DNA from: Schaedlerella glycyrrhizinilytica_A
GTDB lineage: Bacteria; Bacillota; Clostridia; Lachnospirales; Lachnospiraceae
Direction: 5' to 3' (one strand)
Assembly (NCBI RefSeq): GCF_042852765.1
Contig: NZ_AP031414.1
Length of the DNA: 64,000 nucleotides
Shown: piece after piece, positions 44,191 through 54,369 of the stretch
How positions within the stretch are numbered: position 1 is the stretch's first letter
How the letters are laid out: each line of letters starts with the position of its first letter
Program-made: the position numbers and the translations under genes
The notes under the pieces: generated by a model
Seen by the model: only the letters and a program-made list of their open reading frames with translations
The model's database searches: none
Told to the model about the DNA's origin: nothing

Positions 44191-44376
44191 TTAAGCACGC
44201 TCAACGCGACCTGATTTCAGGCAGGATGTGCAAACGTACATTTTTTTAGAACCGCCTTCTGTTTTCACACGAACGGACTTTACGTTTGATTTCCACATTT
44301 TTGGTGTTTTTCTATGAGAGTGACTTACACTGTTTCCGAAATGAGCACCCTTTTCACAAATAGCACATTTAGCCAT
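44191..44376 (-). CDS. rpmB: 50S ribosomal protein L28
   Basis: A 61-residue large-subunit protein with the L28 signature MAKCAICEKGAHFGNSVSHS and KVRTEGG-like segment (VRVKTEGGSKKMYVCTSCLKSG). Four cysteines (Cys4, Cys7 and Cys in VCTSC) give the zinc-binding C+ form. ATG 44376 is 7 bases from AGGAGG; the neighbouring ATG at 44379 is only 4 away. Monocistronic. Confidence 0.97.
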   Translation of the reverse strand: MAKCAICEKGAHFGNSVSHSHRKTPKMWKSNVKSVRVKTEGGSKKMYVCTSCLKSGRVERA

Positions 44377-44465
44377 CATTGCACCTCCTAACAATCTGAT
44401 ATAGTCCATACGGACTCACAACAATGATATTTTAGCAGAAAGATTTGCCAATTGCAAGTGGTTTT

Positions 44466-45071
44466 TTATTTTTCTTCGGTAAACACGAGAAAAATATGTT
44501 TCAATGTCTTGTGCAGGTATGGAAGATATTCGTCCATGCTGACCGGCTGCTCAAGCAAAATGCAGTTGTAGCTTGTCGTCCCGATCAGTTCGATCATTGT
44601 AAACAACATCAATTCCGGGGATTGGCAATGAATTCGGTACCGATCCAGGGCATCCAGATAATGTTGGTAAAATTCGTAGGTGGCAGGGAAATCGGCGTTG
44701 GAAAACGCAGTCTTAAAAACACCCCACGAGAGATTTTTTGCAACAAACTGTAAAAGATCATGTTGTTTCTGAAAACGGTCGATAATGTAATCGGTGATAA
44801 AACAGATCTCTTCTTCAAAACTGCCAAGATTCAGTTTCCGCATTTCCTGAAAAGTTTCTTCAAAAAGGCGGTTGCCTTTATAAGCAATGAGCTTGTCCCT
44901 CAGATCATATTTATCTTTAAAATAGAGATAGAACGTTCCCTTTGCCAGACCGGCTTTTTCCACGATATCAGAAATGGTGGTCTTCGCAAACCCTTTTTCT
45001 GCAAACAGATCGAATGCGGTCTTTAACAGAGCGTTTCGTTTTGAAAGTTTATTGTCATCGACTTTCCCCAT
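44466..45071 (-). CDS. TetR/AcrR-family regulator of the MMPL operon
   Basis: 201 residues. The N-terminal HTH (TTISDIVEKAGLAKGTFYLYFKDKYDL, about residues 30-58) is typical; the C-terminal ligand domain is unique to the protein. It is transcribed divergently from the MMPL exporter gene with 164 bases between starts, where palindromes overlap promoters on both strands. This is the classical layout of a repressor that controls itself and an exporter. AGGAGG lies before its ATG. Confidence 0.92.
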   Translation of the reverse strand: MGKVDDNKLSKRNALLKTAFDLFAEKGFAKTTISDIVEKAGLAKGTFYLYFKDKYDLRDKLIAYKGNRLFEETFQEMRKLNLGSFEEEICFITDYIIDRFQKQHDLLQFVAKNLSWGVFKTAFSNADFPATYEFYQHYLDALDRYRIHCQSPELMLFTMIELIGTTSYNCILLEQPVSMDEYLPYLHKTLKHIFLVFTEEK

Positions 45072-45093
45072 GACAGTCCCCTCCTAAAAAGTT

Positions 45094-45201
45094 GTTCATT
45101 TTTTGTATATTATGAACGAGTTTGGAAGAAAAGTCAACAAAATGACCAAAGTTCATTTTTTACACAAATTTTATTGACTAACGGTCATTTTTGCGTATAA
45201 T
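45094..45201. promoter_or_regulatory. Divergent promoters with palindromic operators
   Basis: Plus-strand promoter: TTGACT (45174-45179) and TATAAT (45196-45201), spacer 16. Minus-strand promoter: TTGACT near 45132-45137 and CATAAT 17 bp on. Palindromes: GTTCAT...ATGAAC (45094-45117), AATGACCAAAGTTCATT (45141-45157) and TGACTAACGGTCA (45175-45187, overlapping the plus-strand -35 and spacer). Half-sites TGAC and GTTCAT suggest one TetR operator type. Confidence 0.75.
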
Positions 45202-45235
45202 GTGTACTAGACAAAGAAAGAAGGAGATGGTAGAC

Positions 45236-47338
45236 GTGGTGAAAGTCGGCAAAGGGATTGCCAGACACAGAGTGCTGATCTTGATTCTCAGTATACTTTT
45301 ACTGATTCCGTCAATGATCGGCATGGCAAGGACGAAAATTAATTATGATTTACTGAGCTATCTGCCGGGAAATCTGGAGACGGTAAAAGGTCAGGATATT
45401 CTGGTGGATGAGTACGGCATGGGGGCGTTCTCCATGGTCGTTGTGGAGAATATGGAACTGAAAGACGTACAGAAACTGGAAGAAGAATTCAGTGAGGTGG
45501 AGCATGTCAAGGATGTTCTCTGGTACGACGATGCGGCGGATATCAGCCTGCCGGTTGAGATGATCCCGAAAGATCTGCGGGAGACATTTTTCCGTGGGGA
45601 TGCAACGATGATGCTGGTTCTTTTTGATAATACGACCTCATCGGATGAGGCAATGGGGGCGGTTAGTGAACTGCGCAGGATTGCAGATGAGCGATGCTTT
45701 ATCGGAGGAATGACAGGCGTTGTCACTGATATCAAAAACCTGTGCGATGAAGAACTTCCAATCTACGTGGTCATCGCAGTGCTGTTGTCGCTTCTTGTAT
45801 TGGAACTGACTTCCACATCCTATCTGACCCCGCTGCTATTTTTGTTCAGCATCGGAGCCGCAATTTTATATAATTTAGGAAGTAATGTCTTTTTGGGAGA
45901 AACTTCCTATATCACAAAGGCGCTGACTGCGATCCTGCAGCTTGGAGTGACCATGGACTATTCGATTTTCCTGCTGAACAGTTATGAGGAGAATAAACGG
46001 CGGTTCCCGGGGGAAAAGGAACGCGCGATGGGGCATGCGATCGCGAATACATTCAAATCCGTAGTCGGAAGCTCCGTGACAACGATCGCCGGATTTGCAG
46101 CACTTTGTTTTATGACGTTTGCACTTGGAAGAGATTTGGGGATCGTGATGGCGAAAGGTGTTGTGATCGGTGTTCTTTGCTGCGTAACGCTGCTGCCGTC
46201 TCTTGTTCTTATATTTGATAAACTGATCGAAAAGACGAAGCATAAACCATTGATCAAAAGTATGGATCGTCCGTCCGCATTTATCACAAAACATTACAAA
46301 GTTTGGATCGTGATCTTTTTGATCATGCTGTTCCCGGCAATTTACGGAAACAATCATACACAGATTTATTATGATATTGCAAAATCGCTGCCGGATACTC
46401 TGGCAAGTAATGTTGCCAATGAGAAATTAAAAGAAGATTTTGAAATGAGCAATATGCATATGATCCTGATGGATAAGGATATGGATCAGAAAGCAAAAGC
46501 GGATATGCTGGAAGAAGTTGATAAAATCGATGGCGTAAAGTGGAGTCTCGGACTGGATTCGCTGATCGGACCGATGGTTCCGGACAGTATGATCCCGGAA
46601 GATGTAAAGGAAATGCTCCAAAGCGACAATTATGAACTGGCATTTATCTGCTCGGAATATGAGTCTGCAACGGATCAGGTCAACGACCAGATCGCAGCGA
46701 TTGACAAGATCGTAAAATCGTATGACGATACGGCGATGGTGATCGGGGAAGCGCCGCTGATGAAAGACCTGCAGGATGTGACGGATGTGGATCTGATCAA
46801 TGTCAATGCGGTGTCAATGATCGCGATCTTCCTGATCATTATGATCGTGTTCAAATCGATTTCATTACCGGTGATCCTTGTGGCTGTGATCGAATTTGCG
46901 ATTGCGGTCAACATGGCAGTGCCGTATTACAGCGGTATCAGTCTTCCGTTTGTGGCGAGTATCGTGATCGGTACGATCCAATTAGGAGCAACCGTGGACT
47001 ATGCGATCTTGATGACAAGCCGTTATCAGAAAGAACGTATGCTGCGCGGACAGACGAAGAAAGATGCGATCGCGATCGCACACAAGACAAGTATGCCGTC
47101 GATCATCAGTAGCGGATTGAGTTTCTTTGCAGCAACATTCGGCGTAGCATGTTATTCCAAAGTGGATATGATCGGTTCGATCTGTACGTTGCTTGCAAGA
47201 GGCGCGCTGATCAGTATGTGTGTCGTGATCCTCGTACTGCCGGCAATGTTGATGATCTTTGATAAAGTGATCTTAAAGACAACGTTTGGATTTGGAAAAC
47301 AAAAACAGGAAAATCAGATCCAGCAAACTCAGAATTGA
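45236..47338 (+). CDS. MMPL/RND-family exporter
   Basis: About 700 residues with the two-fold RND layout: helix 1, large extracytoplasmic loop (about 25-180), five helices, then a second helix and loop (about 385-510) and five more helices. The Asp-Tyr pairs of the proton relay are visible in GVTMDYSIFLLNSYEE and GATVDYAILMTSRYQKE. Such pumps move lipids or other hydrophobic compounds outwards. GTG 45236 has AGGAG 9 bases upstream; ATG 45227 is too close to it. Divergent TetR gene upstream and a secreted partner protein 16 bases downstream. Confidence 0.9.
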   Translation: MVKVGKGIARHRVLILILSILLLIPSMIGMARTKINYDLLSYLPGNLETVKGQDILVDEYGMGAFSMVVVENMELKDVQKLEEEFSEVEHVKDVLWYDDAADISLPVEMIPKDLRETFFRGDATMMLVLFDNTTSSDEAMGAVSELRRIADERCFIGGMTGVVTDIKNLCDEELPIYVVIAVLLSLLVLELTSTSYLTPLLFLFSIGAAILYNLGSNVFLGETSYITKALTAILQLGVTMDYSIFLLNSYEENKRRFPGEKERAMGHAIANTFKSVVGSSVTTIAGFAALCFMTFALGRDLGIVMAKGVVIGVLCCVTLLPSLVLIFDKLIEKTKHKPLIKSMDRPSAFITKHYKVWIVIFLIMLFPAIYGNNHTQIYYDIAKSLPDTLASNVANEKLKEDFEMSNMHMILMDKDMDQKAKADMLEEVDKIDGVKWSLGLDSLIGPMVPDSMIPEDVKEMLQSDNYELAFICSEYESATDQVNDQIAAIDKIVKSYDDTAMVIGEAPLMKDLQDVTDVDLINVNAVSMIAIFLIIMIVFKSISLPVILVAVIEFAIAVNMAVPYYSGISLPFVASIVIGTIQLGATVDYAILMTSRYQKERMLRGQTKKDAIAIAHKTSMPSIISSGLSFFAATFGVACYSKVDMIGSICTLLARGALISMCVVILVLPAMLMIFDKVILKTTFGFGKQKQENQIQQTQN

Positions 47339-47354
47339 AAGGACGTGTCGTATT

Positions 47355-50027
47355 ATGAATAAAAACAGAAAAATAAAACGTGGATTCACCACTTCGGTGG
47401 CAGTCGGAATGTCGGTCATGCTGTGTGCGATCCCTGTCTGCGCGGCGGAGGAAAATGGTGCATCCTCGGGCAACGTATATAAGGAAGAAACAGTTTATGT
47501 AAACGCAGACGCAGCCGGAACACAGAAAAACGTAACGGTTTCCAACTGGCTGAAAAATGTCGGAAATTCCGGAACATTGAATGATGAAAGCAGCCTGTCC
47601 GGAATCAAAAACTTAAAAGGAGAGGAGACGTATTCGACTGATGGAAACAAGCTGACATGGGAAACGGACGGAAAAGATATTTACTATCAGGGAACGACCG
47701 AACAGGCGCTCCCGGTTTCCATGAAGTTTACTTACTATTTGGACGGTCAGGAGATGAAGCCGGAGGATCTGAAAGGGAAAAGCGGACATCTGACGATCCA
47801 TATCGATTATAGGAACAATACAAAGAAGACGGTGGACATCAATGGAAAAGCGGAAGAAATGTACAGCCCATTCGTGATGATGACCGGATTGATCCTGCCC
47901 AACGAGACATTTTCCAATGTAGTGATCGACAACGGGAAAGTGATCTCCGATGGAAATAAGAATATTGTGTTTGGATTTGCAATGCCGGGAATGCAGGAGA
48001 GCCTCGGCGTGGACAGCACATTATCGGATGGAACGGAACTTTCACTTCCGGAAAGTCTGGAGATTTCGGCGGATGTGAAAGATTTTACGATGTCTTCTAC
48101 CTTTACGGTGGCGCTGAACGATCTGCTGGATGATCTGAATCTGGAAGAAATCGGGGATACAGACGCACTGAAAAATGCAGTGGATGAACTGGAAGATGCG
48201 GCGCTCCAGCTTGTGGATGGATCAGCGGCGCTTTCCGACGGCGTGGTGACTTTGAGCGACAGCTACGGCGAGTTTGACGAGGGAATCCAGACGCTGAAAG
48301 ACGGGATCGATGTGCTGTCTGGCGGTGCAGGAGATTTGTCGGCAGGCATCACAAGCTACACCGACGGTGTGGATCAGCTCGGCGGCGGGATCCGGCAGTA
48401 TCTCGGTGAAAACGGAGAACTTACCGTGAAAGTCACGGAATATGTCAACGGGGTCAACACGGTTGTTCAGGGCGTAAAAGATTATGCGGACGGAGCCAAT
48501 GCACTGGCGGACGGTGTGACTTCTTATATTGCGGGTGAGCAAAAGCTCGCAGAGGGCGCGGGAAGCCTTGGGGAACTTGGCGATGGGCTTACTCAGGTGA
48601 AAGCGGCGATCAGCCAGTTAAAAGAAGCGACGGACGGAGAGGGAGCGACGACGGAAGATTTGAAAGCGGCGTCGGATGCGCTTGCAGATGCGACGGAGAA
48701 ACTGGCGGAAGCGTTGGATTCGGATCAGATCACGGCGCTTCTGAAAGAGATGGACGATCTGATGGTAAACGGTCAGGAGATCATGACGCAGACCGAGGGC
48801 ATGGCATCGGAACTTCAAAGTGGGATCGGAACCCCGGTTGCAAACATCGGAGCGGCGCTTACACAGCTTCAGACCGAATTGAGTACACTTCAGACATCCA
48901 TGAATGCGATCATGGGACAGTGCACACAGGCGGCTGCGGGATTGAATCAGATCATTGCGGCGGACAATGGACAGATCCAGACGGCGAGAGACGCAGGAAC
49001 GGACAGTGAGGCTGCGATACAGGCTTCTATTGCAGCATTGCAGCAGGAACAGACAAAATATGATCCGGCTTCTAAGGAATATGCGACAATCAGAGAGAGC
49101 ATTGCCGCATTGCAGGCGGCAGCGGATTCCACAGATGGATTGGAAAACCTGACGGATCTGCAGACACTTCCGCCAGTAGATATTTCCCAGATCGACCTGA
49201 CCGGAATTACGGATTGTACCAAAACGATTCTGACTAATGCCCAGACATTTTCCGCGGCGGCAGGAAAACTGCAGCAGACGATGACGGAACTGCAGCCGAA
49301 AGTGGAAGCGGAACTGGAGGCGGCACAGAAGCTGCAGGAGAAGCTGCCGGAGGGTGGAATCGGTACGGTAACTGACAAAGTACAGGCGCTGAACAACGGA
49401 ATGCAGATGCTGAACGGTTCGATCGGAACATTGTCCAATGGAATCGGAGAACTGGATACGGCAACCGATGCATTTCCGGAAGCGGTATCGGGAATCCAAT
49501 CTTTGCAGGATGGATTTATTCAGCTTGGTTCGTATAACGAATCGCTTCTGAGCGGAGCCGGGTCTTTGAAAGCTGGCAGCCAGACATTGGTGTCAGGCAT
49601 GGGAACGTTATCCAATGGAACCAATGCACTTGCCGGCGGACTGGATACACTTGGCGGTCAGATGAACGCAGGCGCTTATCAACTGACGTCAAACAGTCAG
49701 GCACTCCGGGATGGGGCGGCGGAACTTCTTGCCGGAACAAAGACACTTTCCGACGGCGGTGTGACACTGAAAGCGGGCAGCACACAGGTCAAAGACGGGA
49801 TCGCACAGCTAAATGACGGCGCAAAGACCTTGAAAGACGGTGCGGCGCAGTTTGAAGAAGAGGGAACCGGAAAACTGAAAAGCACGGTGGAAGAGGAACT
49901 CGGAGATGTATTGGATCGTCTGGATACATTGGCATCCGGTGCGCTGGAGTATGATACGTTCAGCGGAAAATCCGGAGCAATGGACGGAAACGTCAAATTT
50001 GTGATCGAGACGGATCCGATCGACTAA
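47355..50027 (+). CDS. Secreted heptad-repeat protein (x-x-x-L-x-x-G type)
   Basis: 890 residues. A signal peptide (SVAVGMSVMLCAIPVCAA, cleavage after about residue 34) leads to a ~200-residue beta-rich N-terminal domain (LPVSMKFTYYLDGQEMKP). Long tracts follow of Leu-x-x-Gly heptads (LSDGV, LKDGI, LAEGA, LKAGSQTLVSGM) separated by coiled coil (about 400-680). The same heptads occur in YhgE/Pip proteins. There is no C-terminal membrane anchor. It follows the MMPL gene closely, so it probably forms an extracellular extension or partner of the pump. Substrate unknown. Confidence 0.85.
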   Translation: MNKNRKIKRGFTTSVAVGMSVMLCAIPVCAAEENGASSGNVYKEETVYVNADAAGTQKNVTVSNWLKNVGNSGTLNDESSLSGIKNLKGEETYSTDGNKLTWETDGKDIYYQGTTEQALPVSMKFTYYLDGQEMKPEDLKGKSGHLTIHIDYRNNTKKTVDINGKAEEMYSPFVMMTGLILPNETFSNVVIDNGKVISDGNKNIVFGFAMPGMQESLGVDSTLSDGTELSLPESLEISADVKDFTMSSTFTVALNDLLDDLNLEEIGDTDALKNAVDELEDAALQLVDGSAALSDGVVTLSDSYGEFDEGIQTLKDGIDVLSGGAGDLSAGITSYTDGVDQLGGGIRQYLGENGELTVKVTEYVNGVNTVVQGVKDYADGANALADGVTSYIAGEQKLAEGAGSLGELGDGLTQVKAAISQLKEATDGEGATTEDLKAASDALADATEKLAEALDSDQITALLKEMDDLMVNGQEIMTQTEGMASELQSGIGTPVANIGAALTQLQTELSTLQTSMNAIMGQCTQAAAGLNQIIAADNGQIQTARDAGTDSEAAIQASIAALQQEQTKYDPASKEYATIRESIAALQAAADSTDGLENLTDLQTLPPVDISQIDLTGITDCTKTILTNAQTFSAAAGKLQQTMTELQPKVEAELEAAQKLQEKLPEGGIGTVTDKVQALNNGMQMLNGSIGTLSNGIGELDTATDAFPEAVSGIQSLQDGFIQLGSYNESLLSGAGSLKAGSQTLVSGMGTLSNGTNALAGGLDTLGGQMNAGAYQLTSNSQALRDGAAELLAGTKTLSDGGVTLKAGSTQVKDGIAQLNDGAKTLKDGAAQFEEEGTGKLKSTVEEELGDVLDRLDTLASGALEYDTFSGKSGAMDGNVKFVIETDPID

Positions 50028-50072
50028 AAGAGATGTGTAAAGCCAAAAGATAAAAAACGTAAAATAAAAAGG

Positions 50073-50126
50073 AAATGCCTGATTTTTCGCGAATCCGAGC
50101 GGGTTTGCCAAAAGATCAGGCATTTT
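50073..50126 (+). terminator. Terminator of the MMPL operon
   Basis: AAATGCCTGAT (50073-50083) pairs with ATCAGGCATTT (50114-50125), ending in T4. Confidence 0.85.
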
Positions 50127-50130
50127 GATA

Positions 50131-50159
50131 TTGTAATGTATTCTAAAAAAGCGTATAAT
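50131..50159 (+). promoter_or_regulatory. Promoter of the asp23-fakA-recG transcript
   Basis: TTGTAA (50131-50136) and TATAAT (50154-50159), 17-bp spacer, directly after the preceding terminator. Confidence 0.85.
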
Positions 50160-50205
50160 ACCATTGTTAATTATGCGAAAATCCAATCAGAACTGGAGGT
50201 AATAT

Positions 50206-50568
50206 ATGATGAAAGGCAGTATGAGCACAGATCTGGGCATCATTACGATCAACCCGGAAGTAATCGCAAAATATGCGGGTTCCGTAGCAGTGGAGTGTTT
50301 TGGAATTGTCGGTATGGCAGCAGTCAACATGAAAGACGGGCTGGTAAGGCTTCTGAAAAAAGAGAGCCTCACACATGGGATCCAGGTTGAGATTTCCGAT
50401 GAGAACAGCTTGACTCTGGACTTTCATGTGATTGTAGCGTATGGTGTGAACATTCTTTCCGTTTCCGATAATCTGATGAACAATGTGAAGTATAAAGTCG
50501 AAGAATTTACCGGAATGACGGTGGAGAAAATCAACATCTTCGTTGAAGGTGTCAGAGTGATTGATTAA
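50206..50568 (+). CDS. Asp23/Gls24 family envelope stress protein (YloU-like)
   Basis: 120 residues with the family core GIITINPEVIAKYAGSVAVECFGIVGM and VEEFTGMTVEKINIFVEGV. YloU stands before yloV (FakA) and recG in B. subtilis, the order seen here. Members associate with the membrane periphery or envelope stress responses; the molecular role is unclear. GGAGGT precedes two adjacent ATGs (50206, 50209). Confidence 0.92.
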   Translation: MMKGSMSTDLGIITINPEVIAKYAGSVAVECFGIVGMAAVNMKDGLVRLLKKESLTHGIQVEISDENSLTLDFHVIVAYGVNILSVSDNLMNNVKYKVEEFTGMTVEKINIFVEGVRVID

Positions 50569-50582
50569 GGAGGATACTTGTC

Positions 50583-52244
50583 GTGGCAACAAAGACGATA
50601 AATGCAGAGCTGCTTACAAAGATGTTCCTTGCGGGGGCAGCGAATCTGGAGGCAAAAAAAGAATTCATCAATGAGCTGAATGTATTTCCGGTTCCGGACG
50701 GGGATACCGGAACGAATATGACGCTTACGATCATGTCGGCGGCGAAAGAAGTCAGCGCGTTAAGCGAGCCGGATATGCTTTCGGTTTCCAAAGCGATTTC
50801 TTCCGGATCCCTGCGCGGAGCAAGAGGTAACTCGGGTGTGATCCTTTCCCAGCTTCTGCGCGGATTTACAAAAGAGATCCGGGAACATAAAGAAATCGAT
50901 GTGGAGATCTTGGCGGCAGCATGCGAACGTGCAACTGCAACGGCTTATAAAGCGGTTATGAAGCCAAAAGAGGGAACAATCCTGACTGTGGCAAAAGGAG
51001 CGGCAGAGAAAGCGAGAGAACTGGCGGAGACGACAGATGATCTGGAAGTATTTATCGAGGCGGTGATCGAAGAGGCAAAAAATGTTCTGGCGAAAACACC
51101 GGATATGCTTCCGGTCTTAAAAGAAGCCGGCGTTGTGGATTCTGGCGGACAGGGACTGTTGGAAGTGATGAACGGTGCGTACGATGCATTTCTCGGAAAA
51201 GAGATCGATTACAGCGCGATCGAAGCAAGTTCCGGAACGACGATGGTAAAACCGGGGGCGCAGGCACAGGCGGATATTAAGTTCGGTTATTGTACAGAAT
51301 TTATCATTATGACGGAAAAAGAGTTTACCGAGAAAGACGAAACGGAGTTCAAAGCCTATCTGGAATCGATCGGTGATTCGATCGTATGTGTGGCAGATGA
51401 CGATATTGTAAAGATCCATGTGCATACCAATGATCCGGGACTGGCGATCCAGAAAGCATTGACTTACGGACAGCTTTCCCGCATGAAAATCGACAATATG
51501 CGCGAAGAGCATCAGGAAAAACTGATCAAAGAAGCGGAGAAGCTGGTAGCGGAGCAGAAAGCGGCAGCGCCGAAAGAGCCGAGAAAATCGGTGGGATTTA
51601 TTGCGGTCTCAATCGGTTCGGGCATGAATGAGATTTTCAAAGAACTGGGAGTTGACTATATCATCGAGGGCGGACAGACGATGAATCCGAGTACCGAGGA
51701 TATGCTGACGGCGATCGATCATGTCAACGCGGATCATATTTTCATTCTTCCGAACAACAAGAATATCATCCTTGCGGCAAATCAGGCACAGTCTCTGACG
51801 AAAGACAAAGATATCCTTGTGATTCCGACCCGCACGGTTCCGCAGGGGATCACCGCCGTGATCAACTACATGCCGGATGCCGATGTGGATACGAACGAAG
51901 AGGCGATGCTGGAGGGAATCAAAGCAGTGAAGACCGGACAGGTGACCTATGCGGTCCGGGATACCCATATCGACGACAAAGAGATCCATGAGGGAGATAT
52001 CATGGGAATCGGCGATGACGGAATCCTGTCGGTGGGACCGTCTGTGGAGGGATCCGTGAAAGAGATGCTCGAGATCATGGCAGATGAAGATACCGAGCTG
52101 ATCAGCCTGTATTATGGAGAAGATGTGCAGGAAGAAGATGCGGAGCGTCTGGCGGAGGAGATCGCAGATCTGTATCCGGATGCCGATGTGGATATGCACA
52201 GCGGCGGACAGCCGATCTATTACTATGTATTGTCGGTAGAGTAA
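50583..52244 (+). CDS. fakA: DAK2-domain fatty acid kinase-like protein (FakA/YloV)
   Basis: 553 residues from a GTG with AGGAGG upstream. N-terminal DAK2/DhaL ATP-binding domain (ELNVFPVPDGDTGTNMTLT, with the DGDTGTN metal/nucleotide motif; SLRGARGNSGVILSQLLRG) and C-terminal middle/DegV-like domains. In Staphylococcus FakA phosphorylates fatty acids held by FakB. No fakB lies in the window. The gene follows the Asp23-type gene and precedes recG. Confidence 0.9.
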   Translation: MATKTINAELLTKMFLAGAANLEAKKEFINELNVFPVPDGDTGTNMTLTIMSAAKEVSALSEPDMLSVSKAISSGSLRGARGNSGVILSQLLRGFTKEIREHKEIDVEILAAACERATATAYKAVMKPKEGTILTVAKGAAEKARELAETTDDLEVFIEAVIEEAKNVLAKTPDMLPVLKEAGVVDSGGQGLLEVMNGAYDAFLGKEIDYSAIEASSGTTMVKPGAQAQADIKFGYCTEFIIMTEKEFTEKDETEFKAYLESIGDSIVCVADDDIVKIHVHTNDPGLAIQKALTYGQLSRMKIDNMREEHQEKLIKEAEKLVAEQKAAAPKEPRKSVGFIAVSIGSGMNEIFKELGVDYIIEGGQTMNPSTEDMLTAIDHVNADHIFILPNNKNIILAANQAQSLTKDKDILVIPTRTVPQGITAVINYMPDADVDTNEEAMLEGIKAVKTGQVTYAVRDTHIDDKEIHEGDIMGIGDDGILSVGPSVEGSVKEMLEIMADEDTELISLYYGEDVQEEDAERLAEEIADLYPDADVDMHSGGQPIYYYVLSVE

Positions 52245-52254
52245 GGATAGAACT

Positions 52255-54318
52255 ATGATAAATGAATATTCCAAGATAGGTGTTTTGAAAGGAATCGGGG
52301 AGAAAACGGAGCAGATATTCGGGAAAGTGGGGATTGCCACAGTCGGGGATCTGATCCGCTATTATCCGCACCGCTACGAGGTGTATGAAGATCCGGTTCC
52401 GATCGGAGAGGTACAGGAGGGACATACGGTGACTGTGACCGGCGCGATCTACGGGAGGGTCAGTGTAGGCGGAAGCCCGCGGATGCAGATCACCACATTG
52501 TATGTGAAAGATCTGACCGGTACATTGAAAGTGATCTGGTTTCGGATGCCGTTTCTGCGCAGTACACTTGCGAGAGGCGGTGTGATCACGCTGCGGGGCA
52601 GGGTGATCCGGAAACGGGACGGACTTGTAATGGAACATCCGGAAATGTTCTATCCGAGCGCAAAATACGAAGAGAAACGACACACGCTCTGGCCGGTGTA
52701 TCCGCTGACGTCAGGATTGACCAACAATATGGTTACAAAAGCGGTAAAGCAGGCTTTGGAAGTATGTGATGTCGGAACAGGAATATTGTCGGACCGGTTT
52801 GTGGAAGCATACCGGTTCGTTTCGTATAAAGATGCGCTTTGCGGGATCCATTTTCCGGAGACAAAAGACGAATATATCCGAGCAAGGGAACGGCTTGTAT
52901 TTGAAGAATTTTTGTTGTTTATCTTATCGCTTCGGATGACGAAAGTCAAAAAAGAGCGTGTGAAAAATCATTACTGTTTTCGGGAGCAGCCGGAGATCGA
53001 GGAATTTCTCTTACGGCTTCCGTTTGAACTGACAAACGGGCAGAAAGAAGTCTGGCGGGAAATCCGGCAGGATATGACCGGTGTGCATGTGATGTCCAGG
53101 TTGGTGCAGGGAGACGTAGGATCGGGAAAGACGATCGTCGCACTGCTCGCCATGCTTTATGCAGGATTGAACGGATTTCAGGCGGCGATGATGGCTCCGA
53201 CAGAAGTGCTGGCTCGGCAGCATTATGAAAATATCACGCATATGCTTTTGGAATATGGGATTTCCCTGCGAACGGAACTGCTGACCGGATCTATGACCGC
53301 AAAGGAAAAACGAGAGGCTTATGCCCGGATCGCGGCGGGGGAAGCAGATTTTATCATCGGAACGCATGCGCTGATCCAGGAAAAAGTGGAATATAAAAAT
53401 CTTGCCCTTGTTGTGACCGATGAACAGCATCGGTTCGGTGTGCGGCAGCGGGAAATGCTGGCGGCAAAAGGGCTTTATCCTCATATCCTTGTTATGAGCG
53501 CGACACCGATCCCGCGGACGCTGGCGATCATCCTGTACGGGGATCTGGATATTTCCGTGATCAAAGAGCTTCCGAAAAACCGGCTGCCGATCAAGAACTG
53601 TGTGGTCGATACGTCTTATCGTACGACCGCTTATCATTTTATGAAAAAACAGATCGCGCAGGGACGGCAGTGTTATGTGATCTGTCCGATGGTCGAGGAA
53701 AATGAGACGACCGAGGCGGAAAATGTCATTGATTATACCGAACAGCTTCAGGCGGAAATGGGAGATTCCATCTCCGTACAATATCTGCACGGACGGATGA
53801 AGCAGAATGAAAAAGACCGGATCATGGAAGCGTTTGGAAAAAATGAGATCCAGGTGCTTGTCTCGACGACGGTGATCGAGGTCGGGATCGATGTGCCAAA
53901 TGCGACGGTGATGATGATCGAGAATGCCGAACGGTTCGGACTGGCGCAGCTCCATCAGCTTCGCGGCCGGGTGGGGCGGGGAAGCCATCAGTCTTATTGT
54001 ATTTTTATCAGCGCGTCCAAATCAAAAGAGACGAAAGAACGGCTGGAAATCCTTAACAAATCCAACGATGGATTTTTTATTGCAAGCGAAGATCTGAGAC
54101 TTCGCGGTCCGGGAGATCTCTTCGGCATCCGCCAGAGCGGCACGCTGGATTTTGGTCTGGCAGACGTCTTTCAGGATTCCGGGTTGCTTCAAAGAGCAAA
54201 CGAAGCGGCGGAGGAACTTTTGCTTGAGGATCCGCATCTTCAAAAGGAAGAACACCGCATGCTGAAAAAAGCAGTGGAACATACCGTGGCGGCGGTGGCG
54301 CTGGAAACGACGCTTTGA
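52255..54318 (+). CDS. recG: ATP-dependent DNA helicase RecG
   Basis: Reverses stalled forks and migrates branched DNA. 687 residues: the wedge/OB domain (about 50-150), then superfamily 2 motifs: I VGSGKTIVALLAML (near 289), II DEQHRFGVRQ (near 389), III SATPIPRT and VI QLRGRVGRG. The family length (~680) is normal. Starts 10 bases after fakA. Confidence 0.97.
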   Translation: MINEYSKIGVLKGIGEKTEQIFGKVGIATVGDLIRYYPHRYEVYEDPVPIGEVQEGHTVTVTGAIYGRVSVGGSPRMQITTLYVKDLTGTLKVIWFRMPFLRSTLARGGVITLRGRVIRKRDGLVMEHPEMFYPSAKYEEKRHTLWPVYPLTSGLTNNMVTKAVKQALEVCDVGTGILSDRFVEAYRFVSYKDALCGIHFPETKDEYIRARERLVFEEFLLFILSLRMTKVKKERVKNHYCFREQPEIEEFLLRLPFELTNGQKEVWREIRQDMTGVHVMSRLVQGDVGSGKTIVALLAMLYAGLNGFQAAMMAPTEVLARQHYENITHMLLEYGISLRTELLTGSMTAKEKREAYARIAAGEADFIIGTHALIQEKVEYKNLALVVTDEQHRFGVRQREMLAAKGLYPHILVMSATPIPRTLAIILYGDLDISVIKELPKNRLPIKNCVVDTSYRTTAYHFMKKQIAQGRQCYVICPMVEENETTEAENVIDYTEQLQAEMGDSISVQYLHGRMKQNEKDRIMEAFGKNEIQVLVSTTVIEVGIDVPNATVMMIENAERFGLAQLHQLRGRVGRGSHQSYCIFISASKSKETKERLEILNKSNDGFFIASEDLRLRGPGDLFGIRQSGTLDFGLADVFQDSGLLQRANEAAEELLLEDPHLQKEEHRMLKKAVEHTVAAVALETTL

Positions 54319-54369
54319 TCTGGAATAAATTTCCAGTGTAAAACATGGATTCCTCCATATACTATGGAT

